From positions 1 through 15,476 of the forward strand of contig JAWUVP010000003.1 in assembly GCA_034112285.1 (NCBI GenBank): DNA of 15,476 bases. The letters are read 5' to 3'. Under the pieces are notes generated by a model. It made no database searches. It saw nothing but the letters and a program-made list of their open reading frames with translations, and was not told the DNA's origin. The DNA comes from JAWUVP01 sp034112285. Lineage in GTDB: Bacteria > Pseudomonadota > Gammaproteobacteria > JABDGN01. The stretch's first letter is position 1. The number at the start of each line of letters is the position of its first letter. A program made the position numbers and the translations under genes. This document shows, piece after piece, positions 1 to 8,056 of the stretch.

Positions 1-309
1 AACGCTAATCCTAAATGGAAAGTGAGCAGTGAGAAAATTCAAACTTTAAATTTAATGCCTATTCCAAAAGCAGATGCACAACTGGGGAGACATTTCTCCA
101 GGCCATCATATCTGAAAATAGACCCTAGCCCTGGTAGACGATATGACGCTGCTCTTGTTAATGATATATTTCACCCTATTTTAATGTTAATGGGTGAACT
201 GAAAGATGAAGTCGTTTCGGGCAATAAAGAAAAGTGTGAGGCGTTACTTGTAAAAATCACTGAGGCAAGAGACAACAAACATGAAATAAACCATCATAAA
301 ACCACCTAG
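1..309 (+). CDS. 3' part of an unrecognised protein, possibly the N-terminal portion of the PARP-like gene
   Basis: The frame is open from base 1 to a TAG at 307-309, so the gene probably starts left of the window; the GTG at 22 is only one possible internal start and has no ribosome binding site. I do not recognise the visible 102 residues. The segment around GELKDEVVSGNKEKCEALL looks helical and faintly like an ankyrin helix pair, which is a weak guess. The next reading frame (+1) is open from 290 and runs on into the PARP-like domain. The frames overlap at an AAAA run at 298-301, where a single extra base would explain the split. This is therefore either a complete 3' end of an independent gene or the front half of a frameshifted effector-like protein. 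Confidence 0.5.
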   Translation, partial: NANPKWKVSSEKIQTLNLMPIPKADAQLGRHFSRPSYLKIDPSPGRRYDAALVNDIFHPILMLMGELKDEVVSGNKEKCEALLVKITEARDNKHEINHHKTT

Positions 310-346
310 AAGAGCACATGCAAAACTTATCGTTAACCCCAGCTTC

Positions 347-1060
347 TTGCCAACAATGATGAGTTCGACAGACAAAGAAGCATCAACAAGAGGGCATGCC
401 TCCCAAGAATTTAAAATGGAACTAGCGGCACATGCACATCTACGCACGATGAACTTATTTAGCAACCCCAACAATCCTTTTAAAGTCATGCAAGACTATA
501 TTTTTAAAATGGATCAGGTGGTAAGACGCTTAAGTCTTAATAACGGCTCCATACTGGGTAACTTCAAGCCGGTTACCAGCCTAGCGCAATGTCCTTTGCC
601 TTTATTTATTGATCCAGATGGTAACCTGCTCGGCTGCTTTTTGCATGGCACCTCAGAGCAGGGCGTGGAAGGCATTTCAAAAACCAATTTTAGCGAGAGT
701 AAAAGCGCGAAAAATGGTCGACTTTATGGCCCAGGCACGTATTTTACCCCGACTGCTTGTAAAGCATTCCAATATACTGGGCAAGGCTCGTCTCGCGAAC
801 TATTATTAAGCGCTGTGTTTTTAGGCCGGCCATATTATCCATCAGATACGGGTGGTGTTCCAGAGGATTTATTAAAAGATTACGATTCAGTAATAGCGTT
901 ACCACGCTTTGCTTGGGCTGGAAGACAAGCACATTTTGAAATTGTTGTTCCGAATAATAGTAAAGAACCCCGCGTGTTTCCACTATTAAATATAACAGCG
1001 TTTGATGATGTTGAAACTAAGGAGCGGCAAGAAAGTGTCAATATGTGCCATACGATGTAG
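347..1060 (+). CDS. PARP-type ADP-ribosyltransferase domain protein
   Basis: Predicted to transfer ADP-ribose from NAD+ to a protein or nucleic acid target. From the TTG at 347 it has 237 residues. Residues about 84-218 show the PARP catalytic fold signature: FLHGTS (H100) for NAD binding, NF at 114-115, GRLYGPGTYFTP (Y132), a hydrophobic ELLLSAVFLGRPY strand (151-163), DYDSV (178-182) and HFEIVVPNNSKEP (E198). H100-Y132-E198 match the H-Y-E triad of PARP1 (H862, Y896, E988), so key residues are intact. Neither TTG 347 nor ATG 356/359 has a Shine-Dalgarno sequence, and the frame is already open from 290, which supports the idea that this is the C-terminal part of a longer protein beginning left of the window. 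No signal peptide or membrane segment is seen. A secreted effector, a toxin or a housekeeping PARP are all possible; the family call is firm, the role is not. Confidence 0.78.
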   Translation: MPTMMSSTDKEASTRGHASQEFKMELAAHAHLRTMNLFSNPNNPFKVMQDYIFKMDQVVRRLSLNNGSILGNFKPVTSLAQCPLPLFIDPDGNLLGCFLHGTSEQGVEGISKTNFSESKSAKNGRLYGPGTYFTPTACKAFQYTGQGSSRELLLSAVFLGRPYYPSDTGGVPEDLLKDYDSVIALPRFAWAGRQAHFEIVVPNNSKEPRVFPLLNITAFDDVETKERQESVNMCHTM

Positions 1061-1488
1061 TTTTTAATTTCTATCAATGGCCGTTACATCCCCCTATTCC
1101 TTTTTAATAAAACCGTGATTATTCACTGGCAATTAGCTTCCCTTAGGACAGCGTCTAGTAGAACCGTATTAGTTGATTTGGATTTTATAGCGTTGGGCTG
1201 CGAAGTATATTTCTTTATTCAGCCACGTAGCGTCATGACATTCACGCCCAGCTAGTCAGCCGTTCGCTTGATTGTTCGTTGCTGCACGCTAGCTAGCATA
1301 TGAAATAAAAAAAGCATTATGAATTTATTGTTCCTAAAAATAGTAAAGAACCTCGTGTGTTTCCGGTGCTTGAAATCTCAGTGTTTAACCATATTGAAAC
1401 TAAAAAATGTAATAAAATGTCAATATGTGCTGTAGCATATGGCTTTGTTGCTATTTAATTTAGCAGTGATCTTTTACAATATTCTTTT
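1061..1488. other. Intergenic region between the PARP-like gene and nhaA
   Basis: Apart from the PARP relic at 1312-1458, I see no gene, tRNA or strong terminator here. A small inverted repeat TGCTA-N7-TAGCA overlaps the end of the relic (about 1449-1465), without a following T-run. The flanking genes are convergent. Confidence 0.6.
1312..1458 (+). pseudogene. Relic of a second PARP-like gene (C-terminal tail only)
   Basis: Reading in frame from 1312 gives KHYEFIVPKNSKEPRVF and then PVLEISVFNHIETKK, followed by a TAA at 1456-1458. This aligns closely with the last 40 or so residues of the intact PARP-like protein (AHFEIVVPNNSKEPRVF and PLLNITAFDDVETKE). The DNA is also alike, including a shared stretch gtcaatatgtgc near both ends. 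The homology stops abruptly upstream of 1312, where stop codons lie close by, so the catalytic H and Y motifs are absent. A possible further trace (LDFIALG, about 1172-1203, resembling YDSVIAL) is too weak to include. It is the leftover of a duplication or of a lost paralogue. Confidence 0.8.
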
Positions 1489-2652
1489 TTATTTCCTACT
1501 TGAAAGAAACAGTACGCCCATGCCGGCAACGGCTGAAATAAACGAGCCTAAAAGAATACCTTGGCGAGCGATTACATCCAAACTACTGGCCTGGAATGCT
1601 AATCCAGAAATAAAAATGCTCATCGTAAAGCCTACTCCTGAAATAATACTAACCCCATAAATTTGGCCCCAATTTATTGCGTCGGGTAATTTTGCCAAGC
1701 GAAGTTTTATGGCGATCCACGAAAAGAGAAAAATACCAATTTGTTTGCCAAAAAACAAACCTAAGGCAATGGCCCATGCTAGCCGCTGTGCTCCATTGTC
1801 GCTAGCTCCACCAGCAAAAGGAATGCCGGCATTCATAAACACAAAGACGGGCATAATTAAAAAAGCGACCCAAGGGTGTAAATTATGCTCTAATGTTTTT
1901 AAGGGACAAAAATTTGCATCCTTACGACTTTCTAATGGTATACAAAGGCCAATTGCAATTCCTGCAATGGTGGCATGTACGCCTGACTTGAGTGTCGCCA
2001 CCCAAATAATAATACCAATCAACATATAAACGGCTAAGCTGGCTACACGGCGATAGCTCAAAAAGGCCAAAAATAAGGTGCCTATACCAGCGATGGCTAA
2101 AGGCAGAAGTGCAATTGTGTTGCTATAAAATACAGCAATTAGAATTACTGCAACAACATCATCGACGATGGCAATAGTTAATAAAAAAATCTTCAATGTT
2201 AGTGGAATACGCTTACCTAAAAGCGCAATCAAGCCAATCACCAGTGCTATGTCTGTAGTTGTAGGGATTGCCCAACCTGGTGTTAGTGTAGAGTGTTTAC
2301 CAATTACCATGAAAAAAATACCGATTGGTACTAGCACTCCACCGGTTGCTGCTAAGACAGGTAGAACAACTTTGCTTATTTCATTTAACTCGCCAATGAG
2401 CAACTCACGCTTTATTTCGAGCGCAAGCAACATGAAGAAAATGGCCATTAAGCCATCATTGACCCACAATATTAAGGGCTTATGAATGTCTAAACTGCCA
2501 ATGGTAAGATTTATGGGGATCTGCTGAATAGATTCATATAGTGGAAAAAAATGGGTGTTAGCTATGATTAGCACAAGGACTAATACGACCAACAAAATAA
2601 TGCCACTTGCTGCTTCGGTGCGTAAAAAATTACGCATAAATTGTGCTACCAT
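1489..2652 (-). CDS. nhaA: Na+/H+ antiporter NhaA
   Basis: Inner-membrane antiporter that expels Na+ (or Li+) in exchange for two protons, important for pH and sodium homeostasis. Its 387 residues match the usual length (E. coli NhaA 388). Conserved elements are visible in order: LWVNDGLMAIFF and LEIKREL (62-84), GWAIPTTTDIAL (126-137) with D134, AIVDDVVAV (161-169) with the ion-binding pair D164-D165, SGVHATIAG (223-231) with the pH-sensing-type H226, and FFGKQIG (300-306) with K303, equivalent to E. coli K300. The ATG at 2652 is preceded by AAGGGA at good spacing. It lies 132 bp downstream of the CaCA exchanger, and a fair promoter in that gap suggests it can be transcribed on its own. It ends close to the PARP relic. 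Confidence 0.97.
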   Translation of the reverse strand: MVAQFMRNFLRTEAASGIILLVVLVLVLIIANTHFFPLYESIQQIPINLTIGSLDIHKPLILWVNDGLMAIFFMLLALEIKRELLIGELNEISKVVLPVLAATGGVLVPIGIFFMVIGKHSTLTPGWAIPTTTDIALVIGLIALLGKRIPLTLKIFLLTIAIVDDVVAVILIAVFYSNTIALLPLAIAGIGTLFLAFLSYRRVASLAVYMLIGIIIWVATLKSGVHATIAGIAIGLCIPLESRKDANFCPLKTLEHNLHPWVAFLIMPVFVFMNAGIPFAGGASDNGAQRLAWAIALGLFFGKQIGIFLFSWIAIKLRLAKLPDAINWGQIYGVSIISGVGFTMSIFISGLAFQASSLDVIARQGILLGSFISAVAGMGVLFLSSRK

Positions 2653-2683
2653 GATGATTCCCTTTATTATGGTCTAAAAAATT

Positions 2684-2712
2684 ATTCTACCTAAATTCAT
2701 CAACTTATACAA
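2684..2712 (-). promoter_or_regulatory. Putative sigma-70 promoter of nhaA
   Basis: On the minus strand TTGTAT (2712-2707) and TAGAAT (2689-2684) are separated by 17 bp and lie about 31 bp before the nhaA start codon. Both boxes are good matches to TTGACA/TATAAT. The surrounding DNA is AT-rich, so chance matches are possible. Confidence 0.4.
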
Positions 2713-2784
2713 TAAAAATCAGCTCATTAAAAGCTAAAGATGATCGATAATACTCTATGAATAAAGCATTTCGTATATAAATAC

Positions 2785-3735
2785 TCATAATGTAATAAGC
2801 ATGTAAATAATATAGCTCACATACACTATAAGCAATGCTGCTCCCTTGGTTCGGCCAATGACAGCCCCTCCCTTGGCTTTATAACAAAAGACCACAAACA
2901 GTAATGTGAGTAAGCACATGACCATGATATCACGATATAAAATGGCACTAGGTAGCACTACAGGTGTTATCACGCTTGTAAGGCCAACAGCGGCTAAGGT
3001 ATTGAAAATATTTGAGCCTATAATATTACCCAATGCCAATTCGGATTGTTGCTGTTTAATCGCGCTCATCGTTGCTGCACATTCAGGCAAGGATGTACCT
3101 ATAGCAACCACTGTTAAGCCAATGGTCAGTTCGTTAATATGTAGCGCAAGTGCTACGTTTTCAGCACCCCAAACTAGTGCTTGGGCACTAACGAGTAATA
3201 AAGCAAAGCTGGTGACTAGCCATAATAAAGTTGTTGAAAGCGGCTGAGAAATTTTGGTGGGAGGATTGCCGCCTTGTTTTGTAGATTCTTTTCTCATGAA
3301 AAAAATCTTGGTGCAAAAGAATATGATAAAAATAAACAATAGCAAAGTACCATCAATTCGTGTGAGCTTGAAATTAAATAACAATAAAACCGTGGCGAAT
3401 GTTATTAATACTAAAAATGGAAACTCTTGTTTGATGATATTGCGGCTGACTTTAATAGGCTTAAATAAGGCCGTTAAGCCAATGCATAAGCCGATATTAG
3501 CAATGTTTGAACCATAAGCATTACCTATCGCGATACCCGGCACGTGTTCGATTGCTGCAATAATAGAGGTGAGCAACTCGGGAGCCGAGGTCGCAAACCC
3601 CATAATGATAATGCCAACAAATAGAGGTGACCATTTGAAAAAGATAGCAATGTTGACTGAAGCAACTACAAACCGCTGTGCACTCCAGTAGAGTAATAGC
3701 CCCCCTACAGCCATTGCAATTATTCCTGTAAGCAT
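2785..3735 (-). CDS. CaCA-family calcium/sodium antiporter (YrbG-like)
   Basis: Inner-membrane exchanger expected to move Ca2+ against Na+, K+ or H+. The 316 residues (E. coli YrbG is 325) contain the two inverted alpha repeats that define the family: GFATSAPE (46-53) with GNAYGSNIAN (71-80), and IGTSLPE (212-218) with GNIIGSNIFN (236-245). The acidic residues E53 and E218 are the expected ion ligands. About ten hydrophobic segments are visible, separated by a basic loop near 147-163. It begins 17 bp after the dabA stop, with AAGGA in the spacer, so it is very probably translated from the dabBA transcript. Substrate choice cannot be settled from sequence; linkage to a carbon pump suggests Ca2+ or Na+ balance during bicarbonate uptake. 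Confidence 0.92.
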   Translation of the reverse strand: MLTGIIAMAVGGLLLYWSAQRFVVASVNIAIFFKWSPLFVGIIIMGFATSAPELLTSIIAAIEHVPGIAIGNAYGSNIANIGLCIGLTALFKPIKVSRNIIKQEFPFLVLITFATVLLLFNFKLTRIDGTLLLFIFIIFFCTKIFFMRKESTKQGGNPPTKISQPLSTTLLWLVTSFALLLVSAQALVWGAENVALALHINELTIGLTVVAIGTSLPECAATMSAIKQQQSELALGNIIGSNIFNTLAAVGLTSVITPVVLPSAILYRDIMVMCLLTLLFVVFCYKAKGGAVIGRTKGAALLIVYVSYIIYMLITL

Positions 3736-3752
3736 GCGTCAGTCCTTATTAG

Positions 3753-5852
3753 TTAAAGTATTATCTTAGTCAGTTTGTTGTCCGTCATGCTATATATAAA
3801 AAGCCACTCATTCGATACTAGCTCATGAAGTTTAGTGTTTTTACAGAGGATTGCTTTTATTGTTTTATATTCTGCATAAATGATAACCATCAGCCTTTGT
3901 GCCTCATGTAAAATTTCACCACGATAGCGAAATGATTGTTCTGGTAAACCGATTTTTAAATCACTCAAATTGCCTTCCATTACCCCTATGCCAGGCATCA
4001 CGTTGTGAATGGCTTTATTGCCAGCTGAAAAGTGTTCAGGAAGCGCTGTGGAAAAATAGTATTGCATATTGATCCAATGCGCCACGATCAACGGCGCCAA
4101 CATAATGGAAGTCAATATTTCTCCAGAATTATCGTGCCTGGGTTCATAAGAATGTAGGAAGACTCGCCCTTCTAAATCGATCTCCTCAGTCAACCATCTT
4201 GGGCCAATAATCATAGCGGCATTATTGACCAGCCCATATTCAGGCACAAGCTCTGCCCAGTTGAATTGTCTTTTTTCAAGCTGCGTTAGCATAGGAAATC
4301 GAGCCGATTTCTCTTGCCGAACTCGCTTACATGCACGCTCAAACAATGCTTTTAATTCATTGTTTTCGCCATGTAAAATAATGTTGTCATAAGTTGTGCA
4401 ATGACATGCTGCAATGAATTTGGTGTCGGCGGGGATAAAAATATTTTTTCCTTGTAGTTGTTTTCTAACATCAGGATGGTTTAGCATTTTTGCTGCGACC
4501 ATGGCATTAATCATACCTGAGTTTCCACCACAGGCACCGCAGTCCAAGCTGCTAGCATAAGGATTGTTCTCCGAAGTTGATTGATGACCGCAAATGACCA
4601 CTTGTTGTGAAAAATCCTCAGTAAGCCCTATTGTGGTTAGCATTTGCCATGCTGCTTGAGTGGCGTCTGATACTGATAGGTTTTTTACGCAGATAGCATT
4701 TTCTTGTAGCGAATTTTTGTTAAAGAAAGCTTTCAGCTTCGCCCATCGTGTGGGAAAAAAAGTTTTACCTATGTAAGCAAACAATTGCCAAATGCCTAGT
4801 AGTTCGAATAGGTTTAATGAAGAAAAAACCCCTTTTTTAGTTTGAAATACAGCATGGCCTGCCCTTTGCTCGAAATCAATAACGCTAGTGTTTTTTTGTT
4901 CTATTGTGACAATAACATCTGGTGTTAATAACGCCGGGCACTGTAGCGTTATTTTCTCTTGTGGTTTTTCAAGAGAAAAGCCAAAGCCAAAGAAACCAGC
5001 ATAACCAAAGGTTTGCACCGGCCCCAGTTGCTCAAGATGGCGTCGCAGCAGTTCAGAGCGGGTATCAATACAAAAAATCATTTGTAGCTTTGATTTTGGT
5101 GAGTTTTTAGGTTTATATTGTGGTAGTTTAGCGAGCAGTTGATATTGGTATTTTTTTTCACGCCGGATTTGTGATTCATGCACGTGAGTAAGGTCAAGCT
5201 GATTACTTACCTTCTGCGGCATAAAACAGTCGTTAGTAACATTAAGCTTTTTAGCCAGTTGCCATTCATGCCAAAGCCAGATGGCAATAATGTCCGTCAA
5301 GGTGAAATCAAAGTATAACCAAGGATTTCCAGGGTGATTACACATCCATTTAGACAAGCTAGCGAACCCATAGAGAGACTTAAAGATAGCTTCAAAATAG
5401 ATCTGGCAAGTTTCAAGCTTAATATCTAATCTGGTTAATAAAAAGTAAAGGGTATCAATACGATTATCGAACAGTAAACATTCAGCATCTTCTTTTTGTG
5501 TCTGTAATGTGTCAAGCCAATATTTATACCCATCTGACTTGGCCTGATTTAATGGCGATTTTTTTACGGCCTGAGTAAAAAGCATTGACAAGACTTTTAT
5601 ATTTTTTTCTTTAACATACTCATAAGCAGATTGAAACTGAATGTCTGATGCTTTCTGACTAAAGAGCACATTACTGCTATGCAATAATGTTTTGTCATTT
5701 TCCCTATCTTGCAATGAAAATTTTTCAACCATAGAAAAAAACTCATTATGTGTTGTATCCCAAAGTGGATTCACCGCAATAAAACTGGCGAGTGGCGAGT
5801 ATTCAGACACTAACAGACTGCTCACTTTAATGGATTCTTTTATGATATTCAT
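3753..5852 (-). CDS. dabA: Inorganic carbon transporter subunit DabA (DUF2309/UPF0753)
   Basis: Cytoplasmic zinc subunit of the DAB pump; it resembles beta-carbonic anhydrase and is thought to hydrate CO2 to bicarbonate in one direction, driven by the DabB channel. The 699 residues include the N-terminal FIAVNPLW (24-31), FCIDTRSE (260-267) with C261 and D263, CGHQSTSENNPYASSLDCG (421-439) with H423 and C438, then GACGGNSG, PEYGLVNNAAMIIGPR (537-552), LHSYEPRHDNSG (566-577) and HNVMPGIGVMEGN (616-628). C261, D263, H423 and C438 correspond to the zinc ligands C351, D353, H524 and C539 of Halothiobacillus DabA2, including the 15-residue H-C spacing. The active site therefore looks complete. The protein is shorter than many family members (about 800-1000 residues). 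The ATG at 5852 overlaps the dabB stop as ATGA, indicating translational coupling. Confidence 0.96.
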   Translation of the reverse strand: MNIIKESIKVSSLLVSEYSPLASFIAVNPLWDTTHNEFFSMVEKFSLQDRENDKTLLHSSNVLFSQKASDIQFQSAYEYVKEKNIKVLSMLFTQAVKKSPLNQAKSDGYKYWLDTLQTQKEDAECLLFDNRIDTLYFLLTRLDIKLETCQIYFEAIFKSLYGFASLSKWMCNHPGNPWLYFDFTLTDIIAIWLWHEWQLAKKLNVTNDCFMPQKVSNQLDLTHVHESQIRREKKYQYQLLAKLPQYKPKNSPKSKLQMIFCIDTRSELLRRHLEQLGPVQTFGYAGFFGFGFSLEKPQEKITLQCPALLTPDVIVTIEQKNTSVIDFEQRAGHAVFQTKKGVFSSLNLFELLGIWQLFAYIGKTFFPTRWAKLKAFFNKNSLQENAICVKNLSVSDATQAAWQMLTTIGLTEDFSQQVVICGHQSTSENNPYASSLDCGACGGNSGMINAMVAAKMLNHPDVRKQLQGKNIFIPADTKFIAACHCTTYDNIILHGENNELKALFERACKRVRQEKSARFPMLTQLEKRQFNWAELVPEYGLVNNAAMIIGPRWLTEEIDLEGRVFLHSYEPRHDNSGEILTSIMLAPLIVAHWINMQYYFSTALPEHFSAGNKAIHNVMPGIGVMEGNLSDLKIGLPEQSFRYRGEILHEAQRLMVIIYAEYKTIKAILCKNTKLHELVSNEWLFIYSMTDNKLTKIIL

Positions 5853-8056
5853 AATAATTGTGCTACCCAGTGTAAGATTGCCTGTGGCATTAATCCAGAA
5901 ACAAGATTAGTGCTTAACATAAGAATAAATAGCCCATGTGTTAAAGGGGTTACTTTTAAATGGGTCGATGTCGAGTAATTCAAGCGAAAAACATGTAATT
6001 GTAATACGTGCATTGAAACAATCGCTAAAAGCAACATAGCTATTGCATAGGCGATAAGTAGGCCAGCTGAATGCAGCAGCAATAATTTAAAAAAGTAAAA
6101 TTCACCAATAAAGCTGGCGGTGCCCGGAATACCAATTAGGAATAGCAGTGCAATTGACAAATATAATAGTGGCCAACTCAGCACATTGTAGTGCTCAAAA
6201 TGGTTTTTTAAGGCACCGCTTTTATTGTTTCTAAGCAAAGAATAGAGTGTGGCCAATATAAGGGCCATGTTCACTGCATAATATATGCATAAAGCTATGG
6301 GTTGCTTATTGCTGTGTAGCATTAGAATAAAACATAAGCTGCATTGAAAAATAACAAGCCAAAAAATAACGAGTGATATTTTTTTCGACCTATTGGCGAC
6401 TACCATTGAAACGATAGCGCAGAATATAAATATCGAAATCGAGAGTGTTTTAATTTCGATAATATTGTTGACTATAAATAGAGCTAACGCAGCGATAAAA
6501 AACCCCAGCAGAATTAACACTTTACTTTTTATAGATGCAAATTGACTAAAGGCTCTGTTTATTGACTCGCCTAGGCATCGCAGTGGATCTAGAAATAGTT
6601 TTCGAGAAGAGCTTTCAACATCAAAAATGTTTATAATTTTTGCACACACTGTTTTTATCTTTTTAGAATCTCGTTTTAAAAAAGAAAGTAGTTGAAATAA
6701 TAAAATAACTGAGAAAATCAATGATTGTGCTGAGATATTCGTAAGCCAAAAGGCATCAGCCACGACATAGCAAGCAAGTAGATGCAAACAAGATAGATAT
6801 GTTGCCACTAAAAATGCTAAAAACAAACTAAACATTAAAACAAATAAGTGGCTTGGTTGTGTTGTTATAAAACCATAAAGGAGCTGGTTTATGGTGATGA
6901 ACACAAAGCCCATAAAGAGTAAGGGTGTTGTGATTGAGAAGTAGACGAAGAATCCATAGGCTAGAAATAAAATCAAGGCACTTAAGGCGAAAGCCCTCAT
7001 GGCATTATTGCCTGTTATGGTCTTATTTGATACGGATTGTTTTATGTTCAAAGCACTGCCACTGCTTAAGAACAAATATCCTTTAAAAAATCCATGCGCA
7101 ATCAAATGAAATAATGCCGCACTAAAGAGCCCTGTGCCACACTGAAAAATCATATATCCCATTTGTGCCATTGTAGAATAGGCTAATTGCTTTTTAACAT
7201 TTATTTGTCGCAACATGTAAATGTTACCCATAACCACGGTTGTAAAGCCAACCAGCATTACCACTACCAATATTATTGTATTTTGGTTAAGCATAGGGGC
7301 GCAGCGTATTAATAAAATTCCACCGGCATTGATAATTCCTGCATGCATTAAGGCGCTAACTGGCGTGGGTGTTTCTAATGTATCTGGAAGCCAGATATGA
7401 AATGGGAATTGGGCTGACTTTGTCATAACGGCGACAAATATTAACGACGGTATGATGATGCTATGATTAAAAATAGACAGGTGTGAAAATAAGCTGACGG
7501 ATGATTGTTGATAAACCAGGACAATGGCTATCAAAAAACACAAATCCCCTATTCGATTGATGATGAATTTCTTTTTAGCGGCCTTATTCGCCATTAGATC
7601 GTAATGATAATGGTTCAGCAGCACATAGAGGCTGACTCCGATAAGCTGCCAAGAAATGAAGGCAGTGAATAAATTGCCTGCCAATATTAGCATCAATACA
7701 CTAGCGATAACTAAGTTAATTTGCCCGAGAAAGCGCCCTTGTGTTTGGTCACTGGCTAAATAGGATTCAGAGTAACGAATAATGCAACCACTGACAATCA
7801 AAATCATAAACACCATTAGACGGCTCAAATGGTCAAATATAAAGATCAGGTTTAGTTTAACCCCAAAATAATTGATGAAATCAATTTTGATTATGGCGCT
7901 GTTATTCGTTATAACAAGTAAATAGATGTAAAGTACAATCCCTGCCCATAATATGAGACGACTCATTTTCATATAGAGCTTGGGCTGCTTGGCAAAAATG
8001 ATTTGTAAAAAACCAACCGCCGCGTAGATAAGGGGTAAGAGTAAGAAGCTACTCAC
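5849..8056 (-). CDS. dabB: Inorganic carbon transporter subunit DabB, NuoL-like, with long C-terminal extension
   Basis: Membrane subunit of the DAB pump, related to the antiporter subunits of complex I; it is thought to use the cation gradient to drive DabA. The 735 residues are very hydrophobic, with about 20 membrane segments by eye. The Proton_antipo_M core shows FISWQLIGVSLYVL (133-146), KSAQFPFHIWLPD (213-225), ETPTPVSALMHAG (228-240), YSTMAQMGYM (293-302) and FHLIAHGFFKGYLFL (316-330). Canonical DabB/NdhF proteins are nearer 500-560 residues. The extra part (about 510-735) contains IGIPGTASFIGEF (641-653) and GLMPQAILHW (721-730), which resemble the C-terminal end of NuoM/NuoN. The GTG at 8056 overlaps the preceding gene by 8 bp. 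No other complex I genes are near, and dabA follows directly, so DabB is a better name than NuoL. Confidence 0.9.
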   Translation of the reverse strand: MSSFLLLPLIYAAVGFLQIIFAKQPKLYMKMSRLILWAGIVLYIYLLVITNNSAIIKIDFINYFGVKLNLIFIFDHLSRLMVFMILIVSGCIIRYSESYLASDQTQGRFLGQINLVIASVLMLILAGNLFTAFISWQLIGVSLYVLLNHYHYDLMANKAAKKKFIINRIGDLCFLIAIVLVYQQSSVSLFSHLSIFNHSIIIPSLIFVAVMTKSAQFPFHIWLPDTLETPTPVSALMHAGIINAGGILLIRCAPMLNQNTIILVVVMLVGFTTVVMGNIYMLRQINVKKQLAYSTMAQMGYMIFQCGTGLFSAALFHLIAHGFFKGYLFLSSGSALNIKQSVSNKTITGNNAMRAFALSALILFLAYGFFVYFSITTPLLFMGFVFITINQLLYGFITTQPSHLFVLMFSLFLAFLVATYLSCLHLLACYVVADAFWLTNISAQSLIFSVILLFQLLSFLKRDSKKIKTVCAKIINIFDVESSSRKLFLDPLRCLGESINRAFSQFASIKSKVLILLGFFIAALALFIVNNIIEIKTLSISIFIFCAIVSMVVANRSKKISLVIFWLVIFQCSLCFILMLHSNKQPIALCIYYAVNMALILATLYSLLRNNKSGALKNHFEHYNVLSWPLLYLSIALLFLIGIPGTASFIGEFYFFKLLLLHSAGLLIAYAIAMLLLAIVSMHVLQLHVFRLNYSTSTHLKVTPLTHGLFILMLSTNLVSGLMPQAILHWVAQLL

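Noticed and set aside
285..310. Programmed ribosomal frameshift joining the first two frames
   Set aside because: There is no X-XXY-YYZ slippery heptamer and no clear downstream stem; only an AAAA run is present, so mutation or sequencing error is more likely.
1205..1310. Possible tRNA or mobile element fragment around the GCTAGCTAGC motif
   Set aside because: No cloverleaf can be drawn and no transposase or terminal repeats are seen; only a short palindrome is present.
1439..1660. 73-residue plus-strand frame starting in the PARP relic
   Set aside because: Mostly antisense to the 3' end of nhaA, with no ribosome binding site; the relic itself ends in another frame at 1458.
5849..8056. Assignment as NuoL of respiratory complex I
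   Set aside because: No other nuo genes are nearby and the gene overlaps dabA, so DabB fits better.
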